Assembly: GCF_014287475.1 (NCBI RefSeq)
Contig: NZ_JACOPF010000002.1
Location: forward strand, 620,001 to 684,000
DNA: 64,000 bases
Reading direction: 5' to 3'
Source: Mediterraneibacter hominis
Lineage (GTDB): Bacteria > Bacillota > Clostridia > Lachnospirales > Lachnospiraceae
The translations under genes and the position numbers were made by a program. The notes beneath the pieces were generated by a model. The model searched no databases, was not told the origin of the DNA, and was given only the letters and a program-made list of their open reading frames with translations. Below, in pieces: positions 34,811 through 42,435 of the stretch. The stretch's first letter is position 1; each line of letters starts with the position of its first letter.

Positions 34811-35996
34811 TCTATACAGTCCAAAGCAGCAGGAAGTCATGCGATTCGCCATGAATACCGATTACTTCATGCTGATAAACCACGGTGCGAAGCGTTCCGG
34901 AAAAACTGTTGTCGATAATGACTTATTTCTCTATGAATTGCGCCGGGTACGGCGGATTGCTGACAGGACAGGTGTGGCGCTTCCACAGTATATCCTCGCT
35001 GGTTCGGACTTGGGGGCTGTTCACAGGAATATACTGAATGAGCTGACGAATAAGTACGGGTTGGAGTATCATTTTGATAAATTCAACCGATTTAAACTGT
35101 TCGGAGTACAAGTATGTTGCTTCGGACACAGTAAAATCAATGACCTGGGCAGAATACGAGGCATGACGGCGTACGGAGCCTACATCAACGAAGCGACAGT
35201 ATCCAATCAGGAAGTATTCAATGAAATTAAGTCGAGGTGCTCCGGTGATGGGGCAAGGATTTTGATAGACACGAATCCGGATAACCCTTTGCACTGGTTG
35301 AAGCAAGACTATATCAATAAGGCAGACGGAAAAACCATTGCAGAATTTCATTGGAAGTTGACAGACAACACCTTTTTACCTGACAGGTATAAGCAGAGTA
35401 TCATAGAATCCACTCCGTCTGGTATGTTCACAGACCGTGACATAAACGGGGCGTGGGTGTCTGCCAGCGGGATTGTGTATCCCGACTTTAATGAAAATGT
35501 ACACTTTATCCATACAGATGAGCTGCCGCCAATGGTAAGGCATTTTGTAGGTGTTGACTTCGGCTGGGAACACTATGGGGTATTTACTTTGTTCGGAGTA
35601 GGTATAGACGGGAATATCTATCTGCTTCGGGAATGGTCCGCGAAGCACAGGAGCATGGATGACTGGATAAAGATTGGGAAAGGGATTGTTGCCGAGCATG
35701 GCGACATCCTTTTTTATTGCGACTCTGCGAGACCGGACAGGATACGTGAAATGCAGATTGCAGGACTGCGTGCAATGAATGCTGTCAAAGATGTGGTGGC
35801 AGGAATTGGACACGTAGCGTCCCTGTTCAAACAGCGGAAACTGTTTATTGTAGTGGAAAACGTGTCACGATTTAAGAAAGAAATCGGTGTATATGCATGG
35901 AAAGAGAATGCGGACGAACCGGAAAAAGAGATGGATGACGTTATGGACGCTATGAGATATGGCGTCTATTCAGATAAAATTTACGGAGAGAGGTGA
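34797..35996 (+). CDS. terL: Terminase large subunit (PBSX type)
   Basis: 399 residues. ATPase domain with Walker A NHGAKRSGKTVVDN, and AYINEAT in the Walker B position. The RNase H-like nuclease domain has the acidic residues in VGVDFGWEHYG and FYCDSARPD. It cuts and pumps DNA into the prohead. PBSX-type large subunits commonly go with headful (pac) packaging. Confidence 0.93.
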   Translation: MSLNNLYSPKQQEVMRFAMNTDYFMLINHGAKRSGKTVVDNDLFLYELRRVRRIADRTGVALPQYILAGSDLGAVHRNILNELTNKYGLEYHFDKFNRFKLFGVQVCCFGHSKINDLGRIRGMTAYGAYINEATVSNQEVFNEIKSRCSGDGARILIDTNPDNPLHWLKQDYINKADGKTIAEFHWKLTDNTFLPDRYKQSIIESTPSGMFTDRDINGAWVSASGIVYPDFNENVHFIHTDELPPMVRHFVGVDFGWEHYGVFTLFGVGIDGNIYLLREWSAKHRSMDDWIKIGKGIVAEHGDILFYCDSARPDRIREMQIAGLRAMNAVKDVVAGIGHVASLFKQRKLFIVVENVSRFKKEIGVYAWKENADEPEKEMDDVMDAMRYGVYSDKIYGER

Positions 35997-36000
35997 TAAG

Positions 36001-37470
36001 ATGGCAGCATTGAGGGAACTGCCTCTATTTATTGTCCAGGAGCTGTCTGGTCCCTATGGGCCGGATGTGACGGATATGGTGCGCCGGATAGGGCACTGGT
36101 ACCATGTGTATGATGGGGGTGCGGATTTTGATACGGAACAAACAGATGAGGATTTTCAGCAGACAAAACTGAAATCAAAAAAGATAAAGCGTCTGATTTC
36201 AAAGCAGGCGGAGTTTATGATGGGAAAAGTCCCAGATATAACGATATCCTGTCCGGATGAAAAGAAAGATGAAGGGAATATCAAACCAAATGAGTCTGCT
36301 ATGCAAGAATACCTAAATAAAGTTCTGAAAAAGAACAAGTGGGCAGATAAGATGTTAAAAGGTGCAAAGGATTGTTTCATTGGCAGCAGGATACTGCTGA
36401 AGGTCAGCGTACAAAAGGACAAGATAGGGATTATGTTTGTGCCGGCTGACGGATTTGTCTATGAGACGGCACCTGATGATGTAGATACGCTGACAAAGGT
36501 TGTATTGTTCTATTGTATGGAAGATTGTGAGGAGAAGACAGAGCAGCGTTGGTGGAGGCAGATTTACTGGATAGAAAACGGGAAATGCTACGTTTCCGAG
36601 GCATTGTTTGATGGTTATGGGGATATGTTCCCGGACACTGAAAAAATAGAGCCTACGGGACTAGACCGGATTCCCTGTTATGTCATTATCAACGACGGGC
36701 TGTCGGGCTGCACGGAGGGAGAATCGGATGTTGAGACTATTGAAGATGAGGATTCCTGGTACAACAAAATGCGGTCTGCCAATCTGGATACCATCCGCAA
36801 GACTATGAACCAGATTACATGGATTGCTGGGGCGTCTCCGAAGGTATTCGATAAGCTGAAATTTGCTCCAGGTACTGTCTGGGATTTACAGGGCGATCCG
36901 GTTCTGGGTGGTGCAGTACCAAATGTAGGGACTGTAGAAAATTCATTCAGTTACAAGGACACATATGCAGATACGCTGGGTAATATCAGCGAAAATATGC
37001 ATGATAGTCTGGCAATTCCAGATTTGTCATTAGAGAAGACGCAGGGGCTGATGACATCCGGAAAGGGATTGAAAATGTTATACTGGCCATTAATCTGTCG
37101 GTGTGAAGCAAAATGGAATGCTTGGGAACCAGCCCTGGAATGGATGGCAGAATTGATTTTGCATGCCGCCGATGTTTTTCCGCAGCTGAAAGGGATTTAT
37201 GGAGATTTCAGTCCTGCAGAGCATATCATAACCGTGGAAGCGCGGTATCCACTTCCAGAAGATGAGGCAGAGGAACGGACACTGGATTTGCAGGAAGTAG
37301 GTGTGGCTAGATCCATTAAGTCTTATCTGATGAAGTGGGGAGGAGTCGACCACAACGGCATGCCGGAGGATGAAGCGGAAGCAGAGATTGAGCAGATTGC
37401 AAAAGAGAAACAGATGTTAGAGGACAGCTTCGCGGCGGAATTCCCACCAGATTCGGGCGGTGATGAATAG
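36001..37470 (+). CDS. Portal protein (SPP1 gp6-like)
   Basis: 489 residues. Forms the twelve-fold ring for DNA passage. The N-terminal part, the central stem region (SWYNKMRSANLDTIRKTMNQ) and the acidic C-terminus match the SPP1-type portal family. ATG 36001 follows GAGAGGTG. Its stop TAG overlaps the GTG of the next gene. Confidence 0.9.
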   Translation: MAALRELPLFIVQELSGPYGPDVTDMVRRIGHWYHVYDGGADFDTEQTDEDFQQTKLKSKKIKRLISKQAEFMMGKVPDITISCPDEKKDEGNIKPNESAMQEYLNKVLKKNKWADKMLKGAKDCFIGSRILLKVSVQKDKIGIMFVPADGFVYETAPDDVDTLTKVVLFYCMEDCEEKTEQRWWRQIYWIENGKCYVSEALFDGYGDMFPDTEKIEPTGLDRIPCYVIINDGLSGCTEGESDVETIEDEDSWYNKMRSANLDTIRKTMNQITWIAGASPKVFDKLKFAPGTVWDLQGDPVLGGAVPNVGTVENSFSYKDTYADTLGNISENMHDSLAIPDLSLEKTQGLMTSGKGLKMLYWPLICRCEAKWNAWEPALEWMAELILHAADVFPQLKGIYGDFSPAEHIITVEARYPLPEDEAEERTLDLQEVGVARSIKSYLMKWGGVDHNGMPEDEAEAEIEQIAKEKQMLEDSFAAEFPPDSGGDE

Positions 37471-38729
37471 TGCCGTATGGACACATTAAACAGTACAGAG
37501 AACTGATAGCGGAAGCACAAAAGAAAAGGATTCAGATTACTAAAAAGCAACAACAGCAGATTGCGAAGCTGTACAGAGATATTGCAAAAGATTTAGGAAA
37601 AGAGATTGCCCGGAAGAGCGAAAAGACTCTGACTTATCGCTGGCTAAAGGACTATGCAAAATCATTGAAAGGTCAGAGTAAACAGATATATGCAGACTTG
37701 CAGGGAATTGTAGGTGCAGGGATATTTGATACAGCGGTAGCAGTATCTAGGGCAGAAGAGCAATTTTGGGGCGGTATTATGCCGGGGGTATCGGAACGTT
37801 TTCGGGATGCCTTTTCTTCCATCCCACAGACCTGCGTTGACGAACTGATGAATGGGGGAATATATAAGGACTTTACCGGGTTGTCAGAAAGGCTGTGGAA
37901 TTATAAGGGAAAATTCGATAGGGATATTGGCTATATTATCAACCGAGGCATTATTGAACAGAAATCGGCTTATGACTTGGCGAAGGACTTGGAGATGTAT
38001 GTGGATCCGCAAGCAAAGAAACCGTGGGAATGGCGGAAGGTCTATCCAAACTGCAACAGAGTAGTTGATTATAATGCGCAAAGGCTGGCGCGTACTTCCG
38101 TGACACATGCATATCAGCTGTCTTTCCAGCGTTCTACTAGAAACAACCCATTCATTGAAAAATATCAATGGCACTCTTCCAACGCCGGGAAGACCTGCGA
38201 ATTGTGCAGGGAAAGGGATGGAAAAATGTTCCCGAAAAACCGCGTTCCTTTAGACCACCCGAACGGGATGTGCATTATTACCGCAGTGATACCAAAGAGC
38301 ATGGACGAGATTGGAGAAGAGTTGTCGGACTGGGCAGCAGGTAAGAGAAATCCTGAATTGGATAGATGGTTAGGGAGACATACACGCCCAATCAAAAATA
38401 AAAAACTGGTTGAAAAGCATACTGATTCTGTTATAATTAAAGAAAAAGGGAATATACTAAAGATGGATTTGCAGTTTTTTGCAGAAAAAGATATCAAGAA
38501 TCAAGAATCTGTATCGCTGAAACGTGCGATAAGAAAGTATCAGTTTCGGATTGGTGAACACGAGGCTAAAATATCTAATCCTAGTGAGTTTTACCCAGAG
38601 TGGGACAGCTATGACATACGGTATCAAGAAGGGCTAAAACGGCATTGGAACAAAGAAATCCGTAATTTTAAGCAGTCTATTCAAGAGCGAATAGACGAGT
38701 TGAAAAGCCGAGGTGATTATGATGAGTAA
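37470..38729 (+). CDS. MuF-type minor head protein with C-terminal extension
   Basis: 419 residues. The Phage_Mu_F domain (about 180-290) has the zinc-type signature CELCRERDGK...PLDHPNGMC. After about residue 330 comes the motif MDLQFFAEK and an extra 88-residue basic helical domain. In Firmicutes phages this linker often precedes variable domains, some of them toxins. GTG start overlaps the portal stop. Minor copies enter the head or are injected with DNA. Confidence 0.85.
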   Translation: MPYGHIKQYRELIAEAQKKRIQITKKQQQQIAKLYRDIAKDLGKEIARKSEKTLTYRWLKDYAKSLKGQSKQIYADLQGIVGAGIFDTAVAVSRAEEQFWGGIMPGVSERFRDAFSSIPQTCVDELMNGGIYKDFTGLSERLWNYKGKFDRDIGYIINRGIIEQKSAYDLAKDLEMYVDPQAKKPWEWRKVYPNCNRVVDYNAQRLARTSVTHAYQLSFQRSTRNNPFIEKYQWHSSNAGKTCELCRERDGKMFPKNRVPLDHPNGMCIITAVIPKSMDEIGEELSDWAAGKRNPELDRWLGRHTRPIKNKKLVEKHTDSVIIKEKGNILKMDLQFFAEKDIKNQESVSLKRAIRKYQFRIGEHEAKISNPSEFYPEWDSYDIRYQEGLKRHWNKEIRNFKQSIQERIDELKSRGDYDE

Positions 38730-38946
38730 ATTAAGCGAAGAATCGTTGAAGTATATCATTGCTAGGTTAGTTGAAAATGCAAATGAGGCAGTAGAAGAAA
38801 GCGATAGGGACAGAAATGATTTGTTTAATCAGGGCAGGCGTCTTGCTTATTATGAAATGCTGGATATATTGAAAAGCGAGTTGGACGCAAGGGATGCAGA
38901 CCTTAAAGAATTAGGATTGGACTTCGACGTTGATAAAATTGCATAG
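38722..38946 (+). CDS. Small hypothetical protein after MuF gene
   Basis: 74 acidic residues from ATG 38722 (GAGGTG in front), overlapping the MuF stop. Mostly helical. It might pair with the MuF extension, but no immunity family is recognised. Confidence 0.6.
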   Translation: MSKLSEESLKYIIARLVENANEAVEESDRDRNDLFNQGRRLAYYEMLDILKSELDARDADLKELGLDFDVDKIA

Positions 38947-38964
38947 GAAACATAAAAGGAATCT

Positions 38965-39207
38965 ATGATAAAATTAAAAAATATCGAAAAGAATAGCCGT
39001 TTTATTGAATGTGATATTCGGCCAGAGGATAGCAAAGAATATGGCCATTTAAAAATCAATCTCGATACAAAGGAAGTAGATGAGTATGCTCTTCCGAAAG
39101 ATTATGAATGGTGTCAAAATCATATAAGACACGCACAAAGCGCGCTGTTGGAATTTATTGGTACTGATGAACCTTTGCCAGACAGCAAATTGTTAATGTG
39201 GTATTGA
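38965..39207 (+). CDS. Small hypothetical protein
   Basis: 80 residues behind AAAAGGA. The text ECDIRPEDSKEYGHLKINL followed by a helical HIRHAQSALLEF resembles small phage or immunity-like proteins, without firm family. Second gene after MuF. Confidence 0.55.
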   Translation: MIKLKNIEKNSRFIECDIRPEDSKEYGHLKINLDTKEVDEYALPKDYEWCQNHIRHAQSALLEFIGTDEPLPDSKLLMWY

Positions 39208-39224
39208 TGATATGGAGTTATAGA

Positions 39225-39325
39225 AGAAGTCTTCGAGGTGAAAAGTGCGTCGTCATACGCCACATGCCCTTGGCAATGGGCAAAAGAGATGCCGGGAGTG
39301 ACGCTCCAGCCGAGGACTTCTTTTT
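39225..39325 (+). ncRNA. Structured RNA element 1 (three hairpins closed by a long stem)
   Basis: Closing stem AGAAGTCTTCG (39225-39235) with CGAGGACTTCT (39311-39321), one wobble, followed by TTTTT. Inside are three hairpins: GTGCGT/ACGCCAC, TGCCC/GGGCA and GGAG/CTCC. The linker CAAAAGAGATGC before hairpin 3 is shared with element 2. No ORF. The U-run makes the closing stem a possible terminator. RNA class not recognised. Confidence 0.6.
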
Positions 39326-39369
39326 ACTGATTTATGAAATTGCTCTATAGTTTAGGTACAATGAACGGT

Positions 39370-39453
39370 AAGGTATTTGAAGTAGAGATTGTGCTGCTAC
39401 GCACCCTTTGGGTCAAAAGAAATGCGGGAAAGGGCACACCCGCCAAATACCTT
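39370..39453 (+). ncRNA. Structured RNA element 2, same architecture as element 1
   Basis: Perfect 10-bp closing stem AAGGTATTTG (39370-39379) with CAAATACCTT (39444-39453). Hairpins GTGC/GCAC, CCC/GGG and GCGGG/CCCGC lie inside, and the linker CAAAAGAAATGC matches element 1 in 11 of 12 bases. A terminator and the YjcQ-like gene follow, a layout that recalls a regulatory leader. Confidence 0.6.
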
Positions 39454-39469
39454 TCGTTTTTGTTATTAT

Positions 39470-39492
39470 CAGCCTTTTGGGGCTGGTATTTT
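39470..39492 (+). terminator. Intrinsic terminator before the YjcQ-like gene
   Basis: CAGCC TTTTGG GGCTG followed by TATTTTTTTT. It lies between RNA element 2 and the ribosome binding site GGGAGG of the next gene, so readthrough at this point could control that gene. Confidence 0.75.
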
Positions 39493-39513
39493 TTTTATTT
39501 GGGAGGAATAGAT

Positions 39514-39897
39514 ATGACAACAGATACAAAGCACCAGGTCTTGTTTGCTATCTATGCGGAATATCAAAAAGATATTCCCGATATGGAAAAGATTACATAC
39601 CGATTATTGGAAATGGATAGTCAGGTGTTTACTGTGGCGTTAATGAAGCTGCAAAATGAAGGGTATATACAAGGAGTTATCTGGACGCCGCCTGATACAA
39701 TGTCTATTAAGAAAATACGGGCGCTCAGAAAGGACAATCTTTTTATGACGCGCAGAGGTGTTGAGTATGTAGAGAAGCAGGCGGAAATAGAAGAAAACAT
39801 GTCTGCGACGGAGAAGATAAAGGCTTTGGCAAAACAGGCGGGGCTTTTTGGACTGACGGTTTTACAGCAGGCAATTATATCAAGGATAGCAGGGTAG
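39514..39897 (+). CDS. YjcQ family phage protein
   Basis: 127 residues. The winged-helix-like core (MTTDTKHQVLFAIYAEYQKD...ITYRLLEMDSQVF) matches YjcQ proteins of phages. Start 39514 follows GGGAGGAATAG; the long upstream frame runs through RNA element 2 and the terminator and is not coding. Function unknown. Confidence 0.8.
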   Translation: MTTDTKHQVLFAIYAEYQKDIPDMEKITYRLLEMDSQVFTVALMKLQNEGYIQGVIWTPPDTMSIKKIRALRKDNLFMTRRGVEYVEKQAEIEENMSATEKIKALAKQAGLFGLTVLQQAIISRIAG

Positions 39898-39926
39898 CCA
39901 CTGTTCGGAATGAGGGCAGTGGTTTT
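39898..39926 (+). terminator. Intrinsic terminator after the YjcQ-like gene
   Basis: CCACTG pairs with CAGTGG, followed by TTTT. It begins at the base after the stop codon. Confidence 0.65.
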
Positions 39927-39952
39927 CTTATGCTTATTTTTAAGGAGAACAC

Positions 39953-40027
39953 ATGAAGTTAATTGAATATCGGGGAGAAGTCCTGTCAGGGTATGCTCCT
40001 GACCTCCCCAAAAGCCGTAGGGCGTAG
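39953..40027 (+). CDS. Possible leader peptide before the Rha gene
   Basis: A 24-codon frame (MKLIEYRGEVLSGYAPDLPK plus four residues) with the strong site TAAGGAG. The coding bases fold: GTCAGG/CCTGAC inside GGGGAG/CTCCCC, and an 11-bp stem TAGGGCGTAGC/GCTGCGTCCTA starting at the stop. May be a translated regulatory leader rather than a functional peptide. Confidence 0.35.
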   Translation: MKLIEYRGEVLSGYAPDLPKSRRA

Positions 40028-40081
40028 CGAAATGCTGCGTCCTATTTTGATACTTAAAATTCAACAGAAAGGATTGGAAAT

Positions 40082-40765
40082 ATGTTAGTAGAAATTAAAA
40101 GAATCAGTAAAATGGAAATGACAGTAGTAAGTAGTTTGGATGTGGCAGAAACGTTTACTTATTTTGATGAAGAAAATCAAAGAGAGTATATAAGAGAACA
40201 CAAAGCTGTGCTTAGAACAATACGAGAACTGAAGTGTAGCGATGAATTTCGCGGTGAACATTTTTCACCGTCAACATATATTGATTCTCGAGGGAAAAAG
40301 CAACCATGTGAACTTATGGATAAAGACGGCTTTACAATGCTTGTTATGGGATTTACCGACCCCAAAGCCATAAAATTTAAAGAAGCCTATATCAAACAGT
40401 TTAATGCAATGGAGAAAGCGTTACAGGGCAAACTGATTGAGAGGGAAAAAGGAATTGCAGTCAGGCAGTCACTCACAAAGGCGTTGCAACAGTCTGCTGA
40501 AAATGAGCGTATGCACGGTCATGCCTATTCTACATATACAAATTGTATTTATAAGGTGCTGTTTGGGAAGAACGCAAAACAGTTGCGCGAAGAATTAGGA
40601 ATCAGTAAAAAGGACAATCTGCGTGATTATCTATCAGCAGAGGAGTTGAAAGCTATACAGTCTATGGAGTGTCTTGTCAGCGGACTTGTAGACTGTGGCT
40701 GGGGGTACGACCAGATAAAGGAATTTATACAGCAGAACAACACCATGTTGCAGATTGCGGCGTAA
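40082..40765 (+). CDS. Rha-family antirepressor-like regulator
   Basis: 227 residues. The N-terminal Rha domain (IREHKAVLRTIRELKC, then DGFTMLVMGFTDPKAIKFKEAYIKQFNAME) is followed by a C-terminal domain (TNCIYKVLFGKNAKQLREEL...LRDYL) common in phage antirepressors. Such proteins interfere with phage repressors or host growth. It sits in the late region, outside the normal regulation block. AAAGGA precedes ATG 40082. Confidence 0.85.
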   Translation: MLVEIKRISKMEMTVVSSLDVAETFTYFDEENQREYIREHKAVLRTIRELKCSDEFRGEHFSPSTYIDSRGKKQPCELMDKDGFTMLVMGFTDPKAIKFKEAYIKQFNAMEKALQGKLIEREKGIAVRQSLTKALQQSAENERMHGHAYSTYTNCIYKVLFGKNAKQLREELGISKKDNLRDYLSAEELKAIQSMECLVSGLVDCGWGYDQIKEFIQQNNTMLQIAA

Positions 40766-40766
40766 C

Positions 40767-40853
40767 TGGGTAGAAAAATTCTACTTGGTTGTTAAACCAG
40801 GTGAAGATTTCTCACCCAGTTGTAAACTAGGGTAAAAATTCACTTGTCCTTTT
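40767..40853 (+). repeat. Imperfect tandem repeats of about 30 bp with palindromic centres
   Basis: Three units, the last partial: GTAGAAAAATTCTAC..TTGGTTGTTAAAC, then GGTGAAGATTTCTCACC..CAGTTGTAAAC, then GGGTAAAAATTCAC. Units 1 and 2 fold as hairpins. The block lies between the Rha gene and the next promoter. Confidence 0.55.
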
Positions 40854-40865
40854 TGAAATTACCTC

Positions 40866-40909
40866 TTGACTTTTTGTGGCTCAATAATTATACTTTAATT
40901 GTGGCACAA
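40866..40909 (+). promoter_or_regulatory. Promoter with paired operator-like repeats before the RHH gene
   Basis: TTGACT (40866-40871), a 17-base spacer and TATACT (40889-40894). TTGTGGCTCAA (40874-40884) and TTGTGGCACAA (40899-40909) are direct repeats at 25-bp spacing on both sides of the -10 box. The RHH protein encoded next is the obvious binder (autoregulation, inferred). Confidence 0.65.
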
Positions 40910-40927
40910 AAAAAGTGAGGTGAGGAG

Positions 40928-41098
40928 ATGAGTCCACGTACAGGAAGACCAAAAGTAGATAAACCAAAAACAATAGAGGTAAAGGCTAGGATTGATGAAG
41001 AAACAAATGCCATGTTAGTAAAGTACTGTAAGGAACATCAAGTTAGTCGTACCGAAGTAGTAAGAATGGGAATCGAAAAGGTTTTGAAAAAAGAATAG
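40928..41098 (+). CDS. Ribbon-helix-helix (CopG/Arc-like) DNA-binding protein
   Basis: 56 residues: a basic start (MSPRTGRPKVDKPK), the strand TIEVKARID, and two helices ETNAMLVKYCKEH and SRTEVVRMGIEKVL. ATG 40928 follows GAGGTGAGG. Own promoter, likely a small autorepressor that keeps the following accessory genes quiet. Confidence 0.8.
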   Translation: MSPRTGRPKVDKPKTIEVKARIDEETNAMLVKYCKEHQVSRTEVVRMGIEKVLKKE

Positions 41099-41134
41099 GA
41101 GTAACCGCACCGACCAAAGTGAACAGGTTACTCC
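41098..41134 (+). other. Hairpin at the end of the RHH gene
   Basis: A perfect 9-bp stem GGAGTAACC/GGTTACTCC starts on the last base of the stop codon. A second structure (GGAACTTCC with GGAAGCTCC, 41141-41182) follows. Together they occupy the leader of the next gene; no T-run follows. Confidence 0.5.
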
Positions 41135-41208
41135 AACCGAGGAACTTCCTCTATGAAATATACTATCATAGTTGGAAGCTCCTTGCAAATAAGAAAAGAG
41201 GTGAAAAT

Positions 41209-41571
41209 ATGCACAAATATAGAAAAGTGTATACCATAGAAAATCCAGAAGGGGACGTAAAAATAGGTGTTGGCGGAAATCCAGAACAAAGAAAAAAGAC
41301 TATCGAAAGCCAGATGGGGTATAAAATCACAAGGATGTATGAAACGGAAGACTGCTACAATCCTTATGAGGTAAAGAAAAAGGTTCTTAAACAATATGAA
41401 AGCCGTAACTTATTTGGTGAATGGTTTGCTGTTAGTTTTGATGACATGGTTTCTACTTTGAAGAAAACATTTTCTGAAATAGCAGAGTTAGAAGATAAAT
41501 CTCCTCAAGGGTATGGTGTAGACTTTTTTGCCAGATATTTTCATCCCGAAGATTTTGAAAATGAGGAGTGA
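41209..41571 (+). CDS. T5orf172/GIY-YIG-like protein
   Basis: 120 residues. KVYTIENPEGDVKIGVGGNPEQRKKTI matches the T5orf172 (MUG113) branch of the GIY-YIG fold, and EWFAVSFDDMVSTL its end. These occur beside phage antirepressors; nuclease activity is unproven. GAGGTG precedes ATG 41209; the 30 upstream codons cover a hairpin. Confidence 0.65.
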   Translation: MHKYRKVYTIENPEGDVKIGVGGNPEQRKKTIESQMGYKITRMYETEDCYNPYEVKKKVLKQYESRNLFGEWFAVSFDDMVSTLKKTFSEIAELEDKSPQGYGVDFFARYFHPEDFENEE

Positions 41572-41579
41572 ATGTGTAA

Positions 41580-42296
41580 ATGTTTGAAGAATTACAAGTA
41601 TTAGAAAAAGAAAATATGAGAGTTTTGACAACTCCGCAGATTGCAAAATTGTACGGTACAACTAGAAAAATTATTTCTTATAATTTCCAGTATAATAAAA
41701 AGAAATATGTGGAGGGTAAACATTACATTAAGTTAGAGGGCGAGGAATTGAGGGAGTTTAAAAGCCGTCTTGACGGTCAAGACAGTTTGAAATCTGCTCA
41801 TACGCTCTATCTCTGGACAGAGAAAGGCGCACTTCTTCATGCAAAGTCACTAAATACTGACAAGGCATGGGAAGTATACGATTATCTGGTGGACTACTAC
41901 TTTCGGGCAGAGGAAGAAAAGAAAGTGCCTGTTACGGTGGAGACAAAACCTGTTCCAATTAAAAAGCCGGAGAAAGACGAACTTCCACAGATTGATAATC
42001 CGATACGGATTTTAAAAGTGCTTTTGCAAGTGGCAGAGGATAAAGGAATTAAGGTTAGTTCCTTTCCACTTAATACATTGGATAGCGTATTAAAAAATAA
42101 TCATATTGGAATCCGCACTGGCGTAACAGTGGAAAAGGCTTGTTATGAACTGGCTTGGGAACTGTCACATGCGTTTATTCATTATCGGGACGGGGACTTG
42201 GTTAAGAGTCCGCTGGCTAAAGACTACAACGAACAGGCGACAAAAGCGGCGGAAATGATAATGAAAATACTCAATGTGAAAATGAGCCAAATGTAA
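41580..42296 (+). CDS. ORF6N-type antirepressor protein
   Basis: 238 residues. The N-terminal ORF6N domain (LTTPQIAKLYGTTRKIISYNFQYNK; YLWTEKGALLHAKSL) binds DNA in the KilA-N manner. The C-terminal domain (about 135-235) is variable. It is a second antirepressor-like gene in the island. GAGGAG lies about 12 bases before ATG 41580, rather far. Confidence 0.8.
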   Translation: MFEELQVLEKENMRVLTTPQIAKLYGTTRKIISYNFQYNKKKYVEGKHYIKLEGEELREFKSRLDGQDSLKSAHTLYLWTEKGALLHAKSLNTDKAWEVYDYLVDYYFRAEEEKKVPVTVETKPVPIKKPEKDELPQIDNPIRILKVLLQVAEDKGIKVSSFPLNTLDSVLKNNHIGIRTGVTVEKACYELAWELSHAFIHYRDGDLVKSPLAKDYNEQATKAAEMIMKILNVKMSQM

Positions 42297-42315
42297 AACT
42301 ACATAACGGTAATTA

Positions 42316-42345
42316 GAACACCTGTCTTTGATGGGTGTTCTTTTT
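42316..42345 (+). terminator. Intrinsic terminator closing the accessory island
   Basis: GAACACC pairs with GGTGTTC, followed by TTTTT. Separates the regulators from the capsid genes, which implies readthrough or a further promoter for the latter. The following 42357-42412 is unusually GC-rich. Confidence 0.75.
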
Positions 42346-42435
42346 ATACACAAATTCGCCTGGGCGCGGGCGTAATCGGCGCGGGTACACGGGGACGCGA
42401 CCTCGACAACAAGCGTATACCGGAATGGAGGCACT

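Noticed and set aside
39334..39513. Coding N-terminal extension of the YjcQ-like protein
   Set aside because: The stretch is occupied by RNA element 2 and a terminator with a T8 run; a strong ribosome site stands before ATG 39514.
40767..40853. CRISPR array
   Set aside because: Only three imperfect, contiguous units of about 30 bp with no separate unique spacers and no cas genes nearby.
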